From: Lasioglossum baleicum
Lineage: Eukaryota; Arthropoda; Insecta; Hymenoptera; Halictidae
Assembly (NCBI RefSeq): GCF_051020765.1
Contig: NC_134937.1
Coordinates: forward strand, 310,001-374,000
DNA length: 64,000 nt
Reading direction: 5' to 3'
In this document: piece after piece, positions 9,774 through 19,856 of the stretch
Numbering within the stretch: position 1 is the stretch's first letter
Layout: every line of letters begins with the position of its first letter
Notes under the pieces: model-generated
Told to the model about the DNA's origin: nothing
The model's database searches: none
Seen by the model: the letters and a program-made list of their open reading frames with translations, nothing else
Program-made: the position numbers and the translations under genes

Positions 9774-9982
9774 GGTAACGCGCACCGCGACCCCTAACCC
9801 CGTACCGGGACACGCAGACGCACAGAGAGGTAACGCGTACCGCGGCCTCGAAAACCCGTACCGGAATGCGCCAGGCCAGAGGAAGGCACCGCGTACCGCG
9901 GCCTTACAAACCCGTACCGGGACGCGCCTACTGGAAGAAGGGGTAACGCGCACCGCGGCCCTAAACCCCGTACCGGGATGCG
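9774..9982 (+). repeat. Four tandem copies of a 55-57-bp repeat after the Gypsy-B 3' ORF
   Basis: Units start at about 9774, 9829, 9885 and 9942. Each has GGTAACGCG(C/T)ACCGCG or close to it, then a short spacer, then AACCCCGTACCGGGA or close to it, then a variable tail. They begin directly after the stop of the 3' ORF and lie in the untranslated region. Confidence 0.85.
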
Positions 9983-10480
9983 ATAGGATAAGGACGTTAG
10001 GTTAGATTTTTTTTTCACTGACGCGTAAGGTATAAGTTAGTAGTTTAGGGTAGACTCTCATGAAGTTCACACACTGTGTTTTTTTTCACGCCATCGCGAA
10101 CATCGTATAGACCGGAAAAAATCATGTTAATTTTCGTTGTTCGTGAAGCGGGGACACTTCCCCTGCAATCAAGTCTCTGCCATACACACGTTGTACGCGG
10201 ATTTTCTTTTCCTCTTTTGCCTTCGCGGCGTTGTTCTGTCACTTACTAGCAATAGGGTAGTACTTAACTTAGGGAATAGTTCAGCTAGGGACACCGTAGA
10301 CCATGAACCAAAGAGTATTTTTGTACGTAAACTGTAAGTTAAACAATAACGTTATTGTTACAAACGGGTACCTGTGGAAAGTATATACCAATAAGATGGT
10401 TTGTTAAGTTGTATAATTGCCAGTGCAGTATTTTTTTGATTAATAAAAAAGTCTCGCTGCCGTGCGCTCGCCTTTTCCGA
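9983..10480 (+). other. Gypsy-B 3' untranslated region
   Basis: About 500 bases between the tandem repeats and the polypurine tract. I see no coding sequence. Composition turns AT-rich with T-runs. Confidence 0.6.
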
Positions 10481-10493
10481 AGAAGGAGGGGGG
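10481..10493 (+). promoter_or_regulatory. Gypsy-B polypurine tract
   Basis: AGAAGGAGGGGGG directly precedes the 3' LTR start TGTAAC. This is the expected plus-strand DNA primer site. Confidence 0.85.
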
Positions 10494-10831
10494 TGTAACA
10501 GACCTGCACCGGGCAGGCCTGTTACTAGTAGAACCGGGTATCAAGGCGCGCCGAATCGAACCGAACCGAGCCGAACTAGACCGAACCGAACCGTCGCGCA
10601 CCACCGATACGCGCCCCGCGCCGCGCGACCACCGCGCCAAGAAGCGAATACCGATGGGAACGAGTCGACAGTTTTTGCGGACCACTCTGTGCGGCGTGGC
10701 GCGACTTGGCGATGCACCGCGACACAGTCGTGTTAAATCTGACACTGCTCACCTGTCACATAAGCTAATTTGTGCGGTCCCCAATATGTACATAAATTAA
10801 TATATTGTTATAAATATATATAAGTATATAC
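10494..10831 (+). mobile_element. Gypsy-B 3' LTR, truncated or interrupted
   Basis: It starts TGTAACAG just after the polypurine tract. The first 32 bases can fold into a hairpin (GTAACAG-CCTGC paired with GCAGG-CTGTTAC). A GAACCG-rich stretch follows, then at 10647 a 24-base match to the 5' LTR. The far end passes into AT-rich sequence that is hit by the solo LTR at 10832. The true LTR end was not found. Confidence 0.7.
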
Positions 10832-12521
10832 TGTGACGTGGCAGCCTTGCTGACGTCTATCCGAACCCTTTAACCGAGACCGGGTCACCTGCGAGCCGAT
10901 GCGAATCGAGGCGAGCGTAGCGATCGATCTCCCTGGAGACAACCGGTTTCCAGCGGCGGAAAATTTATCGCGTTTGAATGTCGCGCCGCTGGGCGCGACA
11001 CGAAGTTTCAGGACCTGCTCCCTTGCAAGGGGAGCCGACACCTAGCCGCAGCTGCTAATTGGCGAAAGCCATTACGAGAAGACGCCCGGCCGACCTATCG
11101 CGTAACGGCGCTGACGAAGAAGACAACGGGGATTGGACCGAGCTCGGATCCGCCAACCCGGAGATTCCGACGAGGAAATTACTTCGTAGGGACGATCACC
11201 TACCCAACCTTGCCGACTCTCGTCCGGGAACAGCCATGAGAGCTCACCCGGAATAGCTCGGGTCCATCCCGTCGCCCCCGCAACGTTATCGGACGCGGTC
11301 CCGAGAAAGTGAACAATTGTCGGAGGCCCAGGTACGAATTCACTGAATTCGGCCCTGCAGCGAGGAGCCACGCGATAGGTCCAGCCGTCGTGCAGCGAGG
11401 ATAGATGAGGAAGTAGCGGGGGACGCCCCGTTTCCGCGTTCCGAGCCGACACGAAGTAGGTCACTAGGACGCAGGACTGCGAGTTAGAAGCACGCTAGTT
11501 TATAATCGCGCTAACGACTAAGTTCCGTGATCGACAGCGAGTATCGGGTTCGAATTGTGCCGCTTGGTAAGTACCGGTCATAATACCGTGTTAGGATTTG
11601 TGAACGCTCGTGTTGGCTCGGGACGTCGTTTGACAGGTTCTCTAACCTGGTTGCGCGGGCCAAGTGCTTCGGCGTGTCCGACGACCGAGGAACGCTCGCT
11701 CGAACAGGGCGCCGAAGGGTTCGGCGTGTCCGACGACCGAGTCGAGCTTTCTCGAACAGGGCGCCGAAGCAGTGCATCGTAGAGATCCCGAGTGGTTTTG
11801 CGGGACGTACGATTTTCGATTGCGGCCTTTAGATTCTCGATCCTCGGAAGTTCCACGGTGGGACGACGCGACGCGCCCGCTTCGATCTCGCCACGTGTTT
11901 GCCGTCCTCGCCTAGTCTCTTCACATTGCGACGCGTATTCTATCGGGACTCGGCGGAAATCGTGCCTTTCCAGGCTTGTATTATTCACGCGGAATCCTGT
12001 GACCGCCGAGGCCGACGCGAACCGGGAATATTACGCGCGATCGACCGAACAACTGTCGAAATCTATCGAGATCGAGCCGGCAGCCATATTGTTTGCCGCC
12101 GGTTCTCGCCGGTGGCCTGTAAACGTTTGTTTCCGACGTAATAAACGATCCTTGTCTGCCGTAAACATCTCGGTTCATTCTTCCCTGTGAGAAACGTTCC
12201 CGTCGCGGGGAAATGCCCCGTCCTTTCCTCCCACGTGGAATCCTGGACTATTCTGTCGCTATCCCAGGTCGCGCAATCCTCGTGTGTTCGGAAAAGTGAT
12301 CCCTCGGGTTTGAATCCCGATTGCTTTCGTGTGGCACGTCTACGTGTCTGGCGCCCGTAGGTTTCATTTAGAACTCTCGAGGGTGAACAATTTCGAATAC
12401 ACGAGTGATTGTTTGTCCCGGGAGGACCACGTTTCGCGCGACCGAACGTGGCCCGGCCACCAGGCCATAATTTCCCGAGTCCGGCCACCGATTCTGTCGA
12501 GAACCGGTGAACGGCGTGACA
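10832..12521 (+). mobile_element. Solo LTR, Gypsy-A-related (1,690 bp)
   Basis: It starts TGTGACGTGGC and ends CGGCGTGACA. ATAC flanks it on both sides (10828-10831 and 12522-12525), a 4-bp duplication typical of gypsy integration. No internal region is present, so it is a solo LTR formed by LTR-LTR recombination. It shares the layout of Gypsy-A LTRs: AATAAA near 12140, a hairpin plus TGGCGCCCG at 12349, and the CCACGTT/AACGTGG hairpin near its end. It is diverged and I found no sense-strand GCTGCCGG in it; one antisense copy is at 12077. Confidence 0.9.
11661..11775 (+). repeat. Short tandem repeat within the solo LTR
   Basis: TTCGGCGTGTCCGACGACCGAG followed shortly by CTCGAACAGGGCGCCGAAG recurs at about 11669-11719 and 11719-11769, a two-copy tandem duplication with a few substitutions between copies. 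Confidence 0.75.
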
Positions 12522-12525
12522 ATAC

Positions 12526-12591
12526 ATAAATAAATATATTGTAATAAATATATATAAGTATATATAGAAATAAATATATTGTAATAAATAT
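12526..12591. repeat. AT-rich tract between LTRs
   Basis: ATAAATATATTGTAATAAATATATATAAG-type sequence is repeated here and just before 10828. It is the shared target tract of several LTR elements. Confidence 0.8.
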
Positions 12592-14340
12592 TGTGACGTG
12601 GCAGTTTTGCCAACGTCACCCGATGTCGTGTATCGGAAGACCGGGTCACCCTCTGGCAGCCTAATACGTGAGAGGCGCCGTGGCGAGCGCTCGCCCTGGG
12701 TGCGAACGAGACCCATGGGCGAGTTCTAATACTTTTGAGCGTCGCGCCAATTGCGCGACGCGTATCTGCAGGACCGTAGTCGGGCCCCGAGGGGGGACCC
12801 GTAGCACCTCTCCCGCCGAGAAACGGAAAATATCGGCGCCAGCGAGAACTCCAACGACGAGCAAAGCGAGGAATCGACGTGGCACAGGAAAAACAACCTG
12901 GAGGCGTCGACGAGGATGGGAGCTGCCAAGCCAGGAATCTCAGTGGACCCGCCGTCGCCTCATCCGGAGAGAAACCGGATCGCTACCGGATTGGCTCGCG
13001 TCGATCACCTCCGCGGGAAGCAGTCAATCCACACGCGCCGCTGCCGGAGAACCACCGAGTCGCCGAGCGCCAGGGACCGTCACGCAGGGCGAAGCCCTGT
13101 CCGAAAATCTATCCGCGATAGGTCGAACTGCGTGCGGGGGGATCAGAGCGGCAAGGGGGGGACGCTTCTCTTCCGCGTTCCCGAGACACGCAGCGAAGGA
13201 TCACTTCTTCGTTGGCTCGTAGAACAATCAGTCGTGCGTTAGAAATCTTAATTATTGCGTAAGAAACTGTAGAGTACTTTGTGCTACTGCGAAGCGAAGC
13301 TGCCGGTCTGAGGGACGAACACGGTCGACGATCCATCGTTACCCTGGGTAAGCTTTTGCCAGTTCTAATTTCGATAAAGTGATCTTTCTCGCGTTGGCTC
13401 GGTAGTGTGTCGTGTCCGCGATCGCGTCGTCGAATCACCAACGTGGCTTTGTAGCTGCCGGTATTTGTGACGGATCCGAGTACATTCGCGAACGGGAGAA
13501 ACCCGTCGGTCCACGGGCGTGCGAAGAAACTATGTTTAACGGGCGTTAATAGTCTCAACAGAGGTCAGACGTAGGGATCCGCGATATCCGGACCTCGATA
13601 GTCGCGGTGACGGTGTTAGCGGAGACGAGCCATATTTCTTTTCGCGAACTTCGCACGTCGTTGTTGTTTCGAATCGAACCTCGAATCGTCCCACGGTGCG
13701 ACGCCGCCACGTGCTCCCGTCGTATCTCCGCAACTTGTTCTGCCGACGAGAAGCTTATAATAACGCGTATTCCATCCGAATTCGGGCGTAGAACGCGAAG
13801 ATCGTGAGCGCCGACGTTAAAATCACGTTGCTGCCGGATTCACTGCGTACAGAAAAGGACCAGGAAAGGTCGAAGAGCGCGTACAACGCGTGGTCGTTGC
13901 CGAACACCTGTTACGCGTCGGTTAACCTCGAAACGCTGCCGGTCGCTGCCGGCTGCGTTATTGTAACATCGGACTAATAAACAGTGTTAACCCAGATCGT
14001 ACGAGAGTGTTTATTGCGTGAGAAACCTTCCCGCCGCGGGGAATGCCTCGTGTTCGACCCGCGTAGAATCCTGCGACCATTCGTATCTCATCTTCGCGTA
14101 ATATCGATTGTCGCGGGCTCGTATGGTTGTCTCTCAGCGTGTGTATTAGCGAATTTAGCGTGGCATCTTCTGTGCCTGGCGCCCGAACTTTACGTAAGAG
14201 ATCCCGAGAGACGACGGGCCTGCGTACAATTTTTGTCCCGGGTGGACCACGTTTCGCGCGGCCGAACGTGGCCCGGCGGTATCGCTTGTAAATACCCGAA
14301 GTCGCTATCGTTTCGCTAAGAAACGAGAAACGACGTGACA
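12592..14340 (+). mobile_element. Gypsy-A 5' LTR (1,749 bp)
   Basis: It starts TGTGACGTGGC and ends ACGACGTGACA, next to the primer site. AATAAA is at 13977-13982. TGGCGCCCGAAC with a preceding hairpin is at 14177-14188, and the CCACGTT/AACGTGG hairpin at 14247-14271. GCTGCCGG occurs at 13040, 13299, 13454, 13830, 13935 and 13945. Confidence 0.93.
13977..13982 (+). promoter_or_regulatory. LTR polyadenylation signal AATAAA
   Basis: The same hexamer in the same context is in the other Gypsy-A LTRs (1629 and 23849). It lies about 360 bases before the LTR end, so the R/U5 boundary should fall just after it. Confidence 0.6.
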
Positions 14341-14344
14341 AATT

Positions 14345-14362
14345 TGGCGCCCGAACAGGGAC
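14345..14362 (+). promoter_or_regulatory. Primer-binding site, lysine-tRNA type (Gypsy-A)
   Basis: TGGCGCCCGAACAGGGAC begins four bases after the 5' LTR. It is the 18-base sequence known as the complement of the 3' end of tRNA-Lys3 in other retroelements. Confidence 0.92.
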
Positions 14363-16230
14363 CTCTCGCTGAAAGAGCGACTTGTATAAGGGCTGTTTCG
14401 AAAGAGATACGCGGAACGACGCGAGGCTCTCACGTAATATCCATTTTTCTTAAACTGCTTCTCGTTGAACGAACAAGGACGGGACGCGAGCGAGGCCGTA
14501 CAGGCGTCGAAAAACAAACACCCGTTCCGACCGTGAAACGTTTACGACCTTCGCAGAGCCAACGAAGCGAGCCCAGTTCTTATGTCGCTTTGTCGTAGTG
14601 GAATTTAATAAATTTAATAAATGGAATCAAATAAATTTGATTTGTTGTGGCCGTGATCGAATTTAATTTCGGATGTGAATTTCCGAAATTGATTTCGGAT
14701 CAAGCTGCCGGTATTGATGGCATATGGTCGCATTTAATTATTTGTTGAGATTTATAGATGCAATTATTCTGGACATATTTATTTTTTTTTTTTGTGCGAT
14801 TTGCTGTGGAACGCACCCCGCGCTGAGAATAGCTGGAAACGTGATCAGTTGTCTCATGCGCAATTCTGCTTGAGGAGAATGTTAAATTGTTCTCTAGAAA
14901 GGAGATTGTACATGCGACTTCGGTGAAATGTTTCTAGTTTATTCCATGATGTTCGGTGTGGAAATGAACAATATTGATTTCAAATTACTGTGTGCCATTT
15001 TAATTGATACTGTCTTCCCCGTGCTATTTATTTATTTATCGTTCGATTATTTATTCGACTTTAATATTTATTTCTCGTTATTTATTTTTGGTATTTATTT
15101 ATGCTGGTCATTGTCCTTATTTATTACCATCGTATACTACCGCAAATTCTTGTCTAAATTGTAAATAGCACCAATTGTAAATACTTTTGAATTTTCGGGT
15201 GAGAATAGCGACTACTCTTCTTTACTTTCTCCCATGCTTCTCTCTCTCTTTCTCGTTTCTTACTTCTGTTTTCTCCTCACTCTCCTCTTTCAATTTCTCT
15301 ACTTTTCTTTTCTCTTCTTCTCTTACTAGTTTATTCTACACTATCTCTGACTTTCTCGCTATTCTCCCCATTACAATCTAGTCTAGGGTAACTTTTCGTA
15401 ATTATTTAGTACAGTTTAACTTATTCGTGATCGGTCATAATTTATGAAAATTTTTTTTCTAACACTGCGGCTCTGACGCGTTCGGACCCCAGTATAGCAC
15501 CGAGGAGACCCCATATTATATGAACACTTGAAAATTATTGTTGAATTCTGTGTATATTTTTTTTTTGTGTGCGGTTCCTCTGTTACGGAGGAACCCGATA
15601 TAAACTGTGGTGATGGACGGGGCGTGTTAAGGAGCTGTGCCGTCGTAGAAAGTAACGTCACGTGTCGTTTTGTTATCATCTTTAGAAAATACGCTCTAGA
15701 AATTACGCTCAACAAATTAGAATTCTTTTGCGAAACGGGCTAATAGCTGCCGGGAGGAGCGGCCCTTTGCGATCACCGAAGGGAGATAAAATTATTTGCG
15801 GAACGATATTTTGCTGCCGGTTTGGGAAGCCGCCGGGCGGAAACGTTCATTAGCGAGATCGTTGAACGATCATCAATTTCGAGTTGCGATAGACGTTTGC
15901 GGGTTACAACGGTACGGTTTTGTGAGAATTGCTGGAGAAGTTGCGATTTGTCGAGAGAACACATTCAAGCTGCCGGGAAGGGAAATCGTTTAGGCCACCC
16001 GGTGTAGTACTAGAGGAAGTCGAGAATTTTTTTTTGGAAGCGCGTGTTGTTAGCGAAACGCGGTCGAGACCGGGTTCCTTTTGTTCGCGCGTCGAGAAGC
16101 GAGACCTTCGAGAGGGATTATCTCACCCGAGTACAACCGACACTATAAACACGCCGTGTTTATTGCCGAGGCGGATTAGGACGAGGTTAGGAAGTCGAAC
16201 GGTCAAGGGTTTTGGCGCTGCCGGGAAATC
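14363..16230 (+). other. Gypsy-A leader, about 1.9 kb without a convincing gene
   Basis: The region between primer site and gag has AT-rich (14600-15180) and polypyrimidine (15220-15350) parts, a hairpin GGTTCCTC/GAGGAACC near 15571-15595, and GCTGCCGG at 14704, 15746, 15813, 15969 and 16217. A short frame at 14928-15164 is hydrophobic but AT-driven, and I do not call it a gene. Packaging signals would be expected here. Confidence 0.6.
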
Positions 16231-17598
16231 ATGTTGGAACCGGGCCGACCGGAGGGGGACGAATACGAATACTTTTCCCAGAACGCGGAGGGCGCGGACG
16301 GAAATGATAATCCGGACGCGATAACCTCGGAATTGGAGCGGGCCGAGGAGGGGAGGTCGCCGCCGGGCAACTTCACTCTACCGGTACCGCTCTTCGATAG
16401 AAAAGCACCTCAATCCTCGTATTCCCCTCCGCGGAATACCGAAGAAAGGAGGCCGGACACTTTCCCTAGGACCTCGACACGACCCTCCCCGGGTATCAGT
16501 GGGGAAATGTATCGCCGGGGAACTCCGTTAACGGAGGTCATGCGGCGGTGGCGAACAAAATTTTCCGGGGCGCCCGGGGAAGACGCAGCAGCCTTCCTCG
16601 AACGCCTCGTGGATCACCGGAAAAATAGTAACATCCCGGACCGATATTTGCTCCGCTGCCTGACTGTTTGTTTGGAGAGCACGGCATTACACTGGTACAA
16701 GAGGAGGGAAGCGGAAATAGATACGTGGAACGAGTTCGTACACGAGTTCTGGGATTATTTCGGCGACCCGGACTATCAGGACACCTTAACGCGAAACATT
16801 AAAGATCGTTCGCAAGGGGAGCATGAACCCGTTCGCGACTACCTCACTAGCATGGGAGGGATGTTCGATAGATTAGTACCACCGTGGCCGGAGGATAAGA
16901 AGGTGAATCGGACATACTGGGGAGCGAAGCCGCTCATTAGAAACGCGATTTCGTTAGCCAATATCATCAGATTCCCTCAGTTGGAAAAAGCGTTAATAGT
17001 GGCTGAACGCGAATCCGATAGTCAGAAATTAAAACGTAATCCGAAGCCGTCAGAGATGGCCCATCCGATATTCGCGTATGACCCCAACCGCCACGCCTCT
17101 CATAAACAACCGGGGAGAGGGAGGAACGTGCAATTCGAATACGCAAACGCGATAGCTGCCGGAAGTGGCGAGACGAGTGACCGATCCCCCACCCCCACAT
17201 ATGGAAACTCCCGTCTCGGACCGGGTAAACGGGACTCTTTAGCGCCGTGCGCGAAAAACTTTTCAGCTGCCGGGCGAAGGGAATCGGGATACCGGGCCGA
17301 GTCGAGGGACCCATCATATAGAACCACACCGGGAAAACCGGAAGAAACCGCGAACACCGAGCGGCGAACGGGACCGACGCGCGATAGACAACGCGCGGCC
17401 GGGGATTCGTCGTCCGAGTGCTGGAACTGTCGCAAAATGGGACATAGGTCGCGGGATTGCCGGGAAGCGCCGCGGGTACATTGCTACGGGTGTGGAGCGC
17501 CGGGCATAACTAGACAGAACTGCCGAAAATGCGAAAGGTCAGCGGGAAACGGGGGGAGGAGTTACTCGAAGGGGTCAGAGGGACTCCGCCGGAATTAG
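16231..17598 (+). CDS. gag: Gypsy-A Gag polyprotein (455 aa)
   Basis: This intact frame starts at ATG 16231. Residues 1-100 are acidic and Pro/Ser-rich. About residues 105-270 form the retrotransposon Gag/capsid region (FLERLVDHRKNSNIPDRYLL, then STALHWYKRR, WNEFVHEFWDYFGDP and RDYLTSMGGMFDRLVPPWP). The C-terminus has two zinc knuckles: CWNCRKMGHRSRDC (CX2CX4HX4C) and CYGCGAPGITRQNC, in which Ile replaces His. It would form the particle and bind genomic RNA. It overlaps the pol frame by about 70 bases, pol being in the -1 frame. Reading it as uninterrupted and possibly functional is inference. Confidence 0.9.
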   Translation: MLEPGRPEGDEYEYFSQNAEGADGNDNPDAITSELERAEEGRSPPGNFTLPVPLFDRKAPQSSYSPPRNTEERRPDTFPRTSTRPSPGISGEMYRRGTPLTEVMRRWRTKFSGAPGEDAAAFLERLVDHRKNSNIPDRYLLRCLTVCLESTALHWYKRREAEIDTWNEFVHEFWDYFGDPDYQDTLTRNIKDRSQGEHEPVRDYLTSMGGMFDRLVPPWPEDKKVNRTYWGAKPLIRNAISLANIIRFPQLEKALIVAERESDSQKLKRNPKPSEMAHPIFAYDPNRHASHKQPGRGRNVQFEYANAIAAGSGETSDRSPTPTYGNSRLGPGKRDSLAPCAKNFSAAGRRESGYRAESRDPSYRTTPGKPEETANTERRTGPTRDRQRAAGDSSSECWNCRKMGHRSRDCREAPRVHCYGCGAPGITRQNCRKCERSAGNGGRSYSKGSEGLRRN

Positions 17599-19856
17599 TA
17601 TCGGCCCGAGTATTACCATTCGGAGAAAAGAGACCGCCACTATTAACTGTCGAAACACTGATCGGAACGCTGCCGGTTCGCGCCCTAGTGGATTCGGGTT
17701 CATCTATCACTTTCATGAGTCGAGACATAATAGATCGGGTAGATGACGGGGCAATTTCCATGGAAAATACAGAAAAACCCTGTTACTTCCAACTGGCCAA
17801 GGGGACAATCGATCGAGCAGTCGAGCGGGCCCGTTTCGTATTGAAAATCGGGAGGAAGGAACACCGGATCTCGGCGCGCGTATTGGATCATCTCGTGACC
17901 CCTCTCCTTTTGGGTACCGATTCGATTGCACTCTTCGGGATTGTTGCAGAGTTTCATAAGGCAATCTGGTATTTTGCGTCTCACCCGAATGAGAAATTCC
18001 CCTTCGATGACACTTCGCCAGCCACCGTATGTTGTGGATTACAGATCTTAAGTGATTCGGAGAAAGATCAATTATCGAAATTCCTCGAGACCGAGCTGCC
18101 GGAGTTCGACAAAATAGAGGGATTGAGCGACTTGATCAGCCACCGAATAGACGTGGACGGTCACCCACCCATTAAGCAGCGCTATTATGCCGTCTCCCCA
18201 AAAATTCAGGAGGCCATTTACGCCGAAGTTGACACCTTATTGGCGAACGGCATAATAGAGCCGTCACAAAGTGGCTGGTCAAGCCCGATAGTCATGGTCA
18301 AAAAGCCAAACGGAAAATATCGTTTCTGTTTGGACTTCAGAAAGGTAAACGAGGTCTCGAGGAAAGACGCATACCCCCTACCGCTCATGACTCAGATTTT
18401 AGATAAACTACGATCAGCACAATACATTTTAACCCTCGATCTCAGTCAGGCCTACTTTCAGATCCCGTTAGAACCAGAAAGTCGCGAGATTACCGCGTTT
18501 ACGGTGCCGGGTAAAGGTCTTTTCCACTTCCGTAGAATGCCCTATGGGCTGACAGGAGCCCCGGCTACATTTCAACGATTACTAGACCGTCTGATGGGGC
18601 CTGAGATGGAGCCCCACGCGTTCTCTTATTTAGATGACGTAATCATCGTCACAAAAACGTTCGAGGAACACCTAGTATGGTTGAAACGCGTGTTAGACCG
18701 AATAAAAGCTGCCGGTTTGATAATTAACCCAGAAAAGTGCGAGTTTTGTCGTGCTGAGGTACGTTATCTGGGTTTTGTTGTCAGCAGAGAAGGCTTAACG
18801 GTCGATCCGGATAAAATCCAACCGATAGTGTCGTATCCAGCCCCGAAGAACGTGAAGCAAGTGCGGCGTTTCTTGGGGATGGCTTCCTGGTATAGGAGGT
18901 TCATCCCGGGATTCGCTACACTTGCGGAACCGTTAAACCAACTGTTTCGGAAGGACTGCGAGTGGGTTTGGAAGGACGGACAGCAATCCGCCTTCGAAAC
19001 CCTCCGCGAAATGATAGCTACCGCACCGACACTATCCTGTCCGGACTTCGAAATACCATTTACGGTACAAACCGACGCGAGTACAGTCGGGTTAGGCGCT
19101 GTGTTGACACAGGAGATCGAGGGTACTGAGAAAGTAATTGCACTCGCGAGTCGCGCTCTTACGCTGCCAGAACGAAAGTACTCGGCCACGGAGTTGGAGT
19201 GCTTGGCGATAGTCTGGGCGGTACAGAAATTTAGGCCGTATCTGGAGGAGTATAAATTCACGGTGATCACGGATCACAATAGCTTACGGTGGCTGCGCAA
19301 ATTACAAAACCCCTCGGGGAGGTTGGCGCGATGGGCGTTGCAGCTCCTCGAATACGACTTCGAGGTCGTATATCGGCAAGGTGCCCTCAACCGAGTGCCG
19401 GATGCACTCTCGCGAGCGTATGAGGGTAGGGAGGTCATCGAGGGAGAAGTTGAGATTGCGGCTGCCGTGCGTGCGAGGTGGTACGAGAGCAAGTTCGCGG
19501 AGGTAGAGGGGAACCCCCAAAAATTTGAGGACTGGTCGATTCGGAATGGGGAATTGTTTTGCCGGAGAACCGACCCCCTGATCGCGGAGACCTTAGGTCG
19601 AGATGGGGACGAGTGGAAATTGGTGGTCCCCGAGGTGCGTAGGACCGAGATCTTGCAGGAGGCACATGATGGCCCCCAAGCCGGACATTTAGGTATCGAG
19701 AAGACATACCACCGCGTCGGGACCAGATACTACTGGCCGGGTATGTACAGAACAACTGTGGAATACGTAAGACGCTGTACCACTTGCCAGCTGACGAAGG
19801 TGGAGCAGGCGCTCCCTTCGGGGCTGATGGGTCGGCGCCGTATCGACATGCCCTGA
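17529..19856 (+). pseudogene. pol: Gypsy-A Pol: protease, RT, RNase H, start of integrase; ends at an in-frame TGA
   Basis: Domains in order: aspartic protease (VRALVDSGSSITFMS), RT with SGWSSPIVMVKKPNG, LTLDLSQAYFQI and the catalytic box FSYLDDVI, RNase H (VQTDASTVGLGAVLTQ, KYSATELECLAIVWAV, VITDHNSLRWL, PDALSR), then the integrase zinc domain (AHDGPQAGHLGI, RRCTTCQ). TGA at 19854-19856 interrupts the frame between the zinc domain and the catalytic core. The same frame continues without a shift to 20729, so a single base change, probably at a Trp codon, has split pol. Expression would need a -1 frameshift in the gag overlap; a run of six G at 17551-17556 lies there. Confidence 0.92.

Noticed and set aside
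14345..14362. Lentiviral origin because the primer site equals that of HIV-type viruses
   Set aside because: The motif only reflects use of a lysine tRNA. Gag, Pol and LTR architecture are Ty3/gypsy; there is no envelope or lentiviral accessory gene.
14928..15164. Hydrophobic 78-codon frame in the Gypsy-A leader as a small membrane protein
   Set aside because: The stretch is AT-rich, so Phe, Ile, Leu and Tyr codons follow from composition; no homology or conserved context seen.
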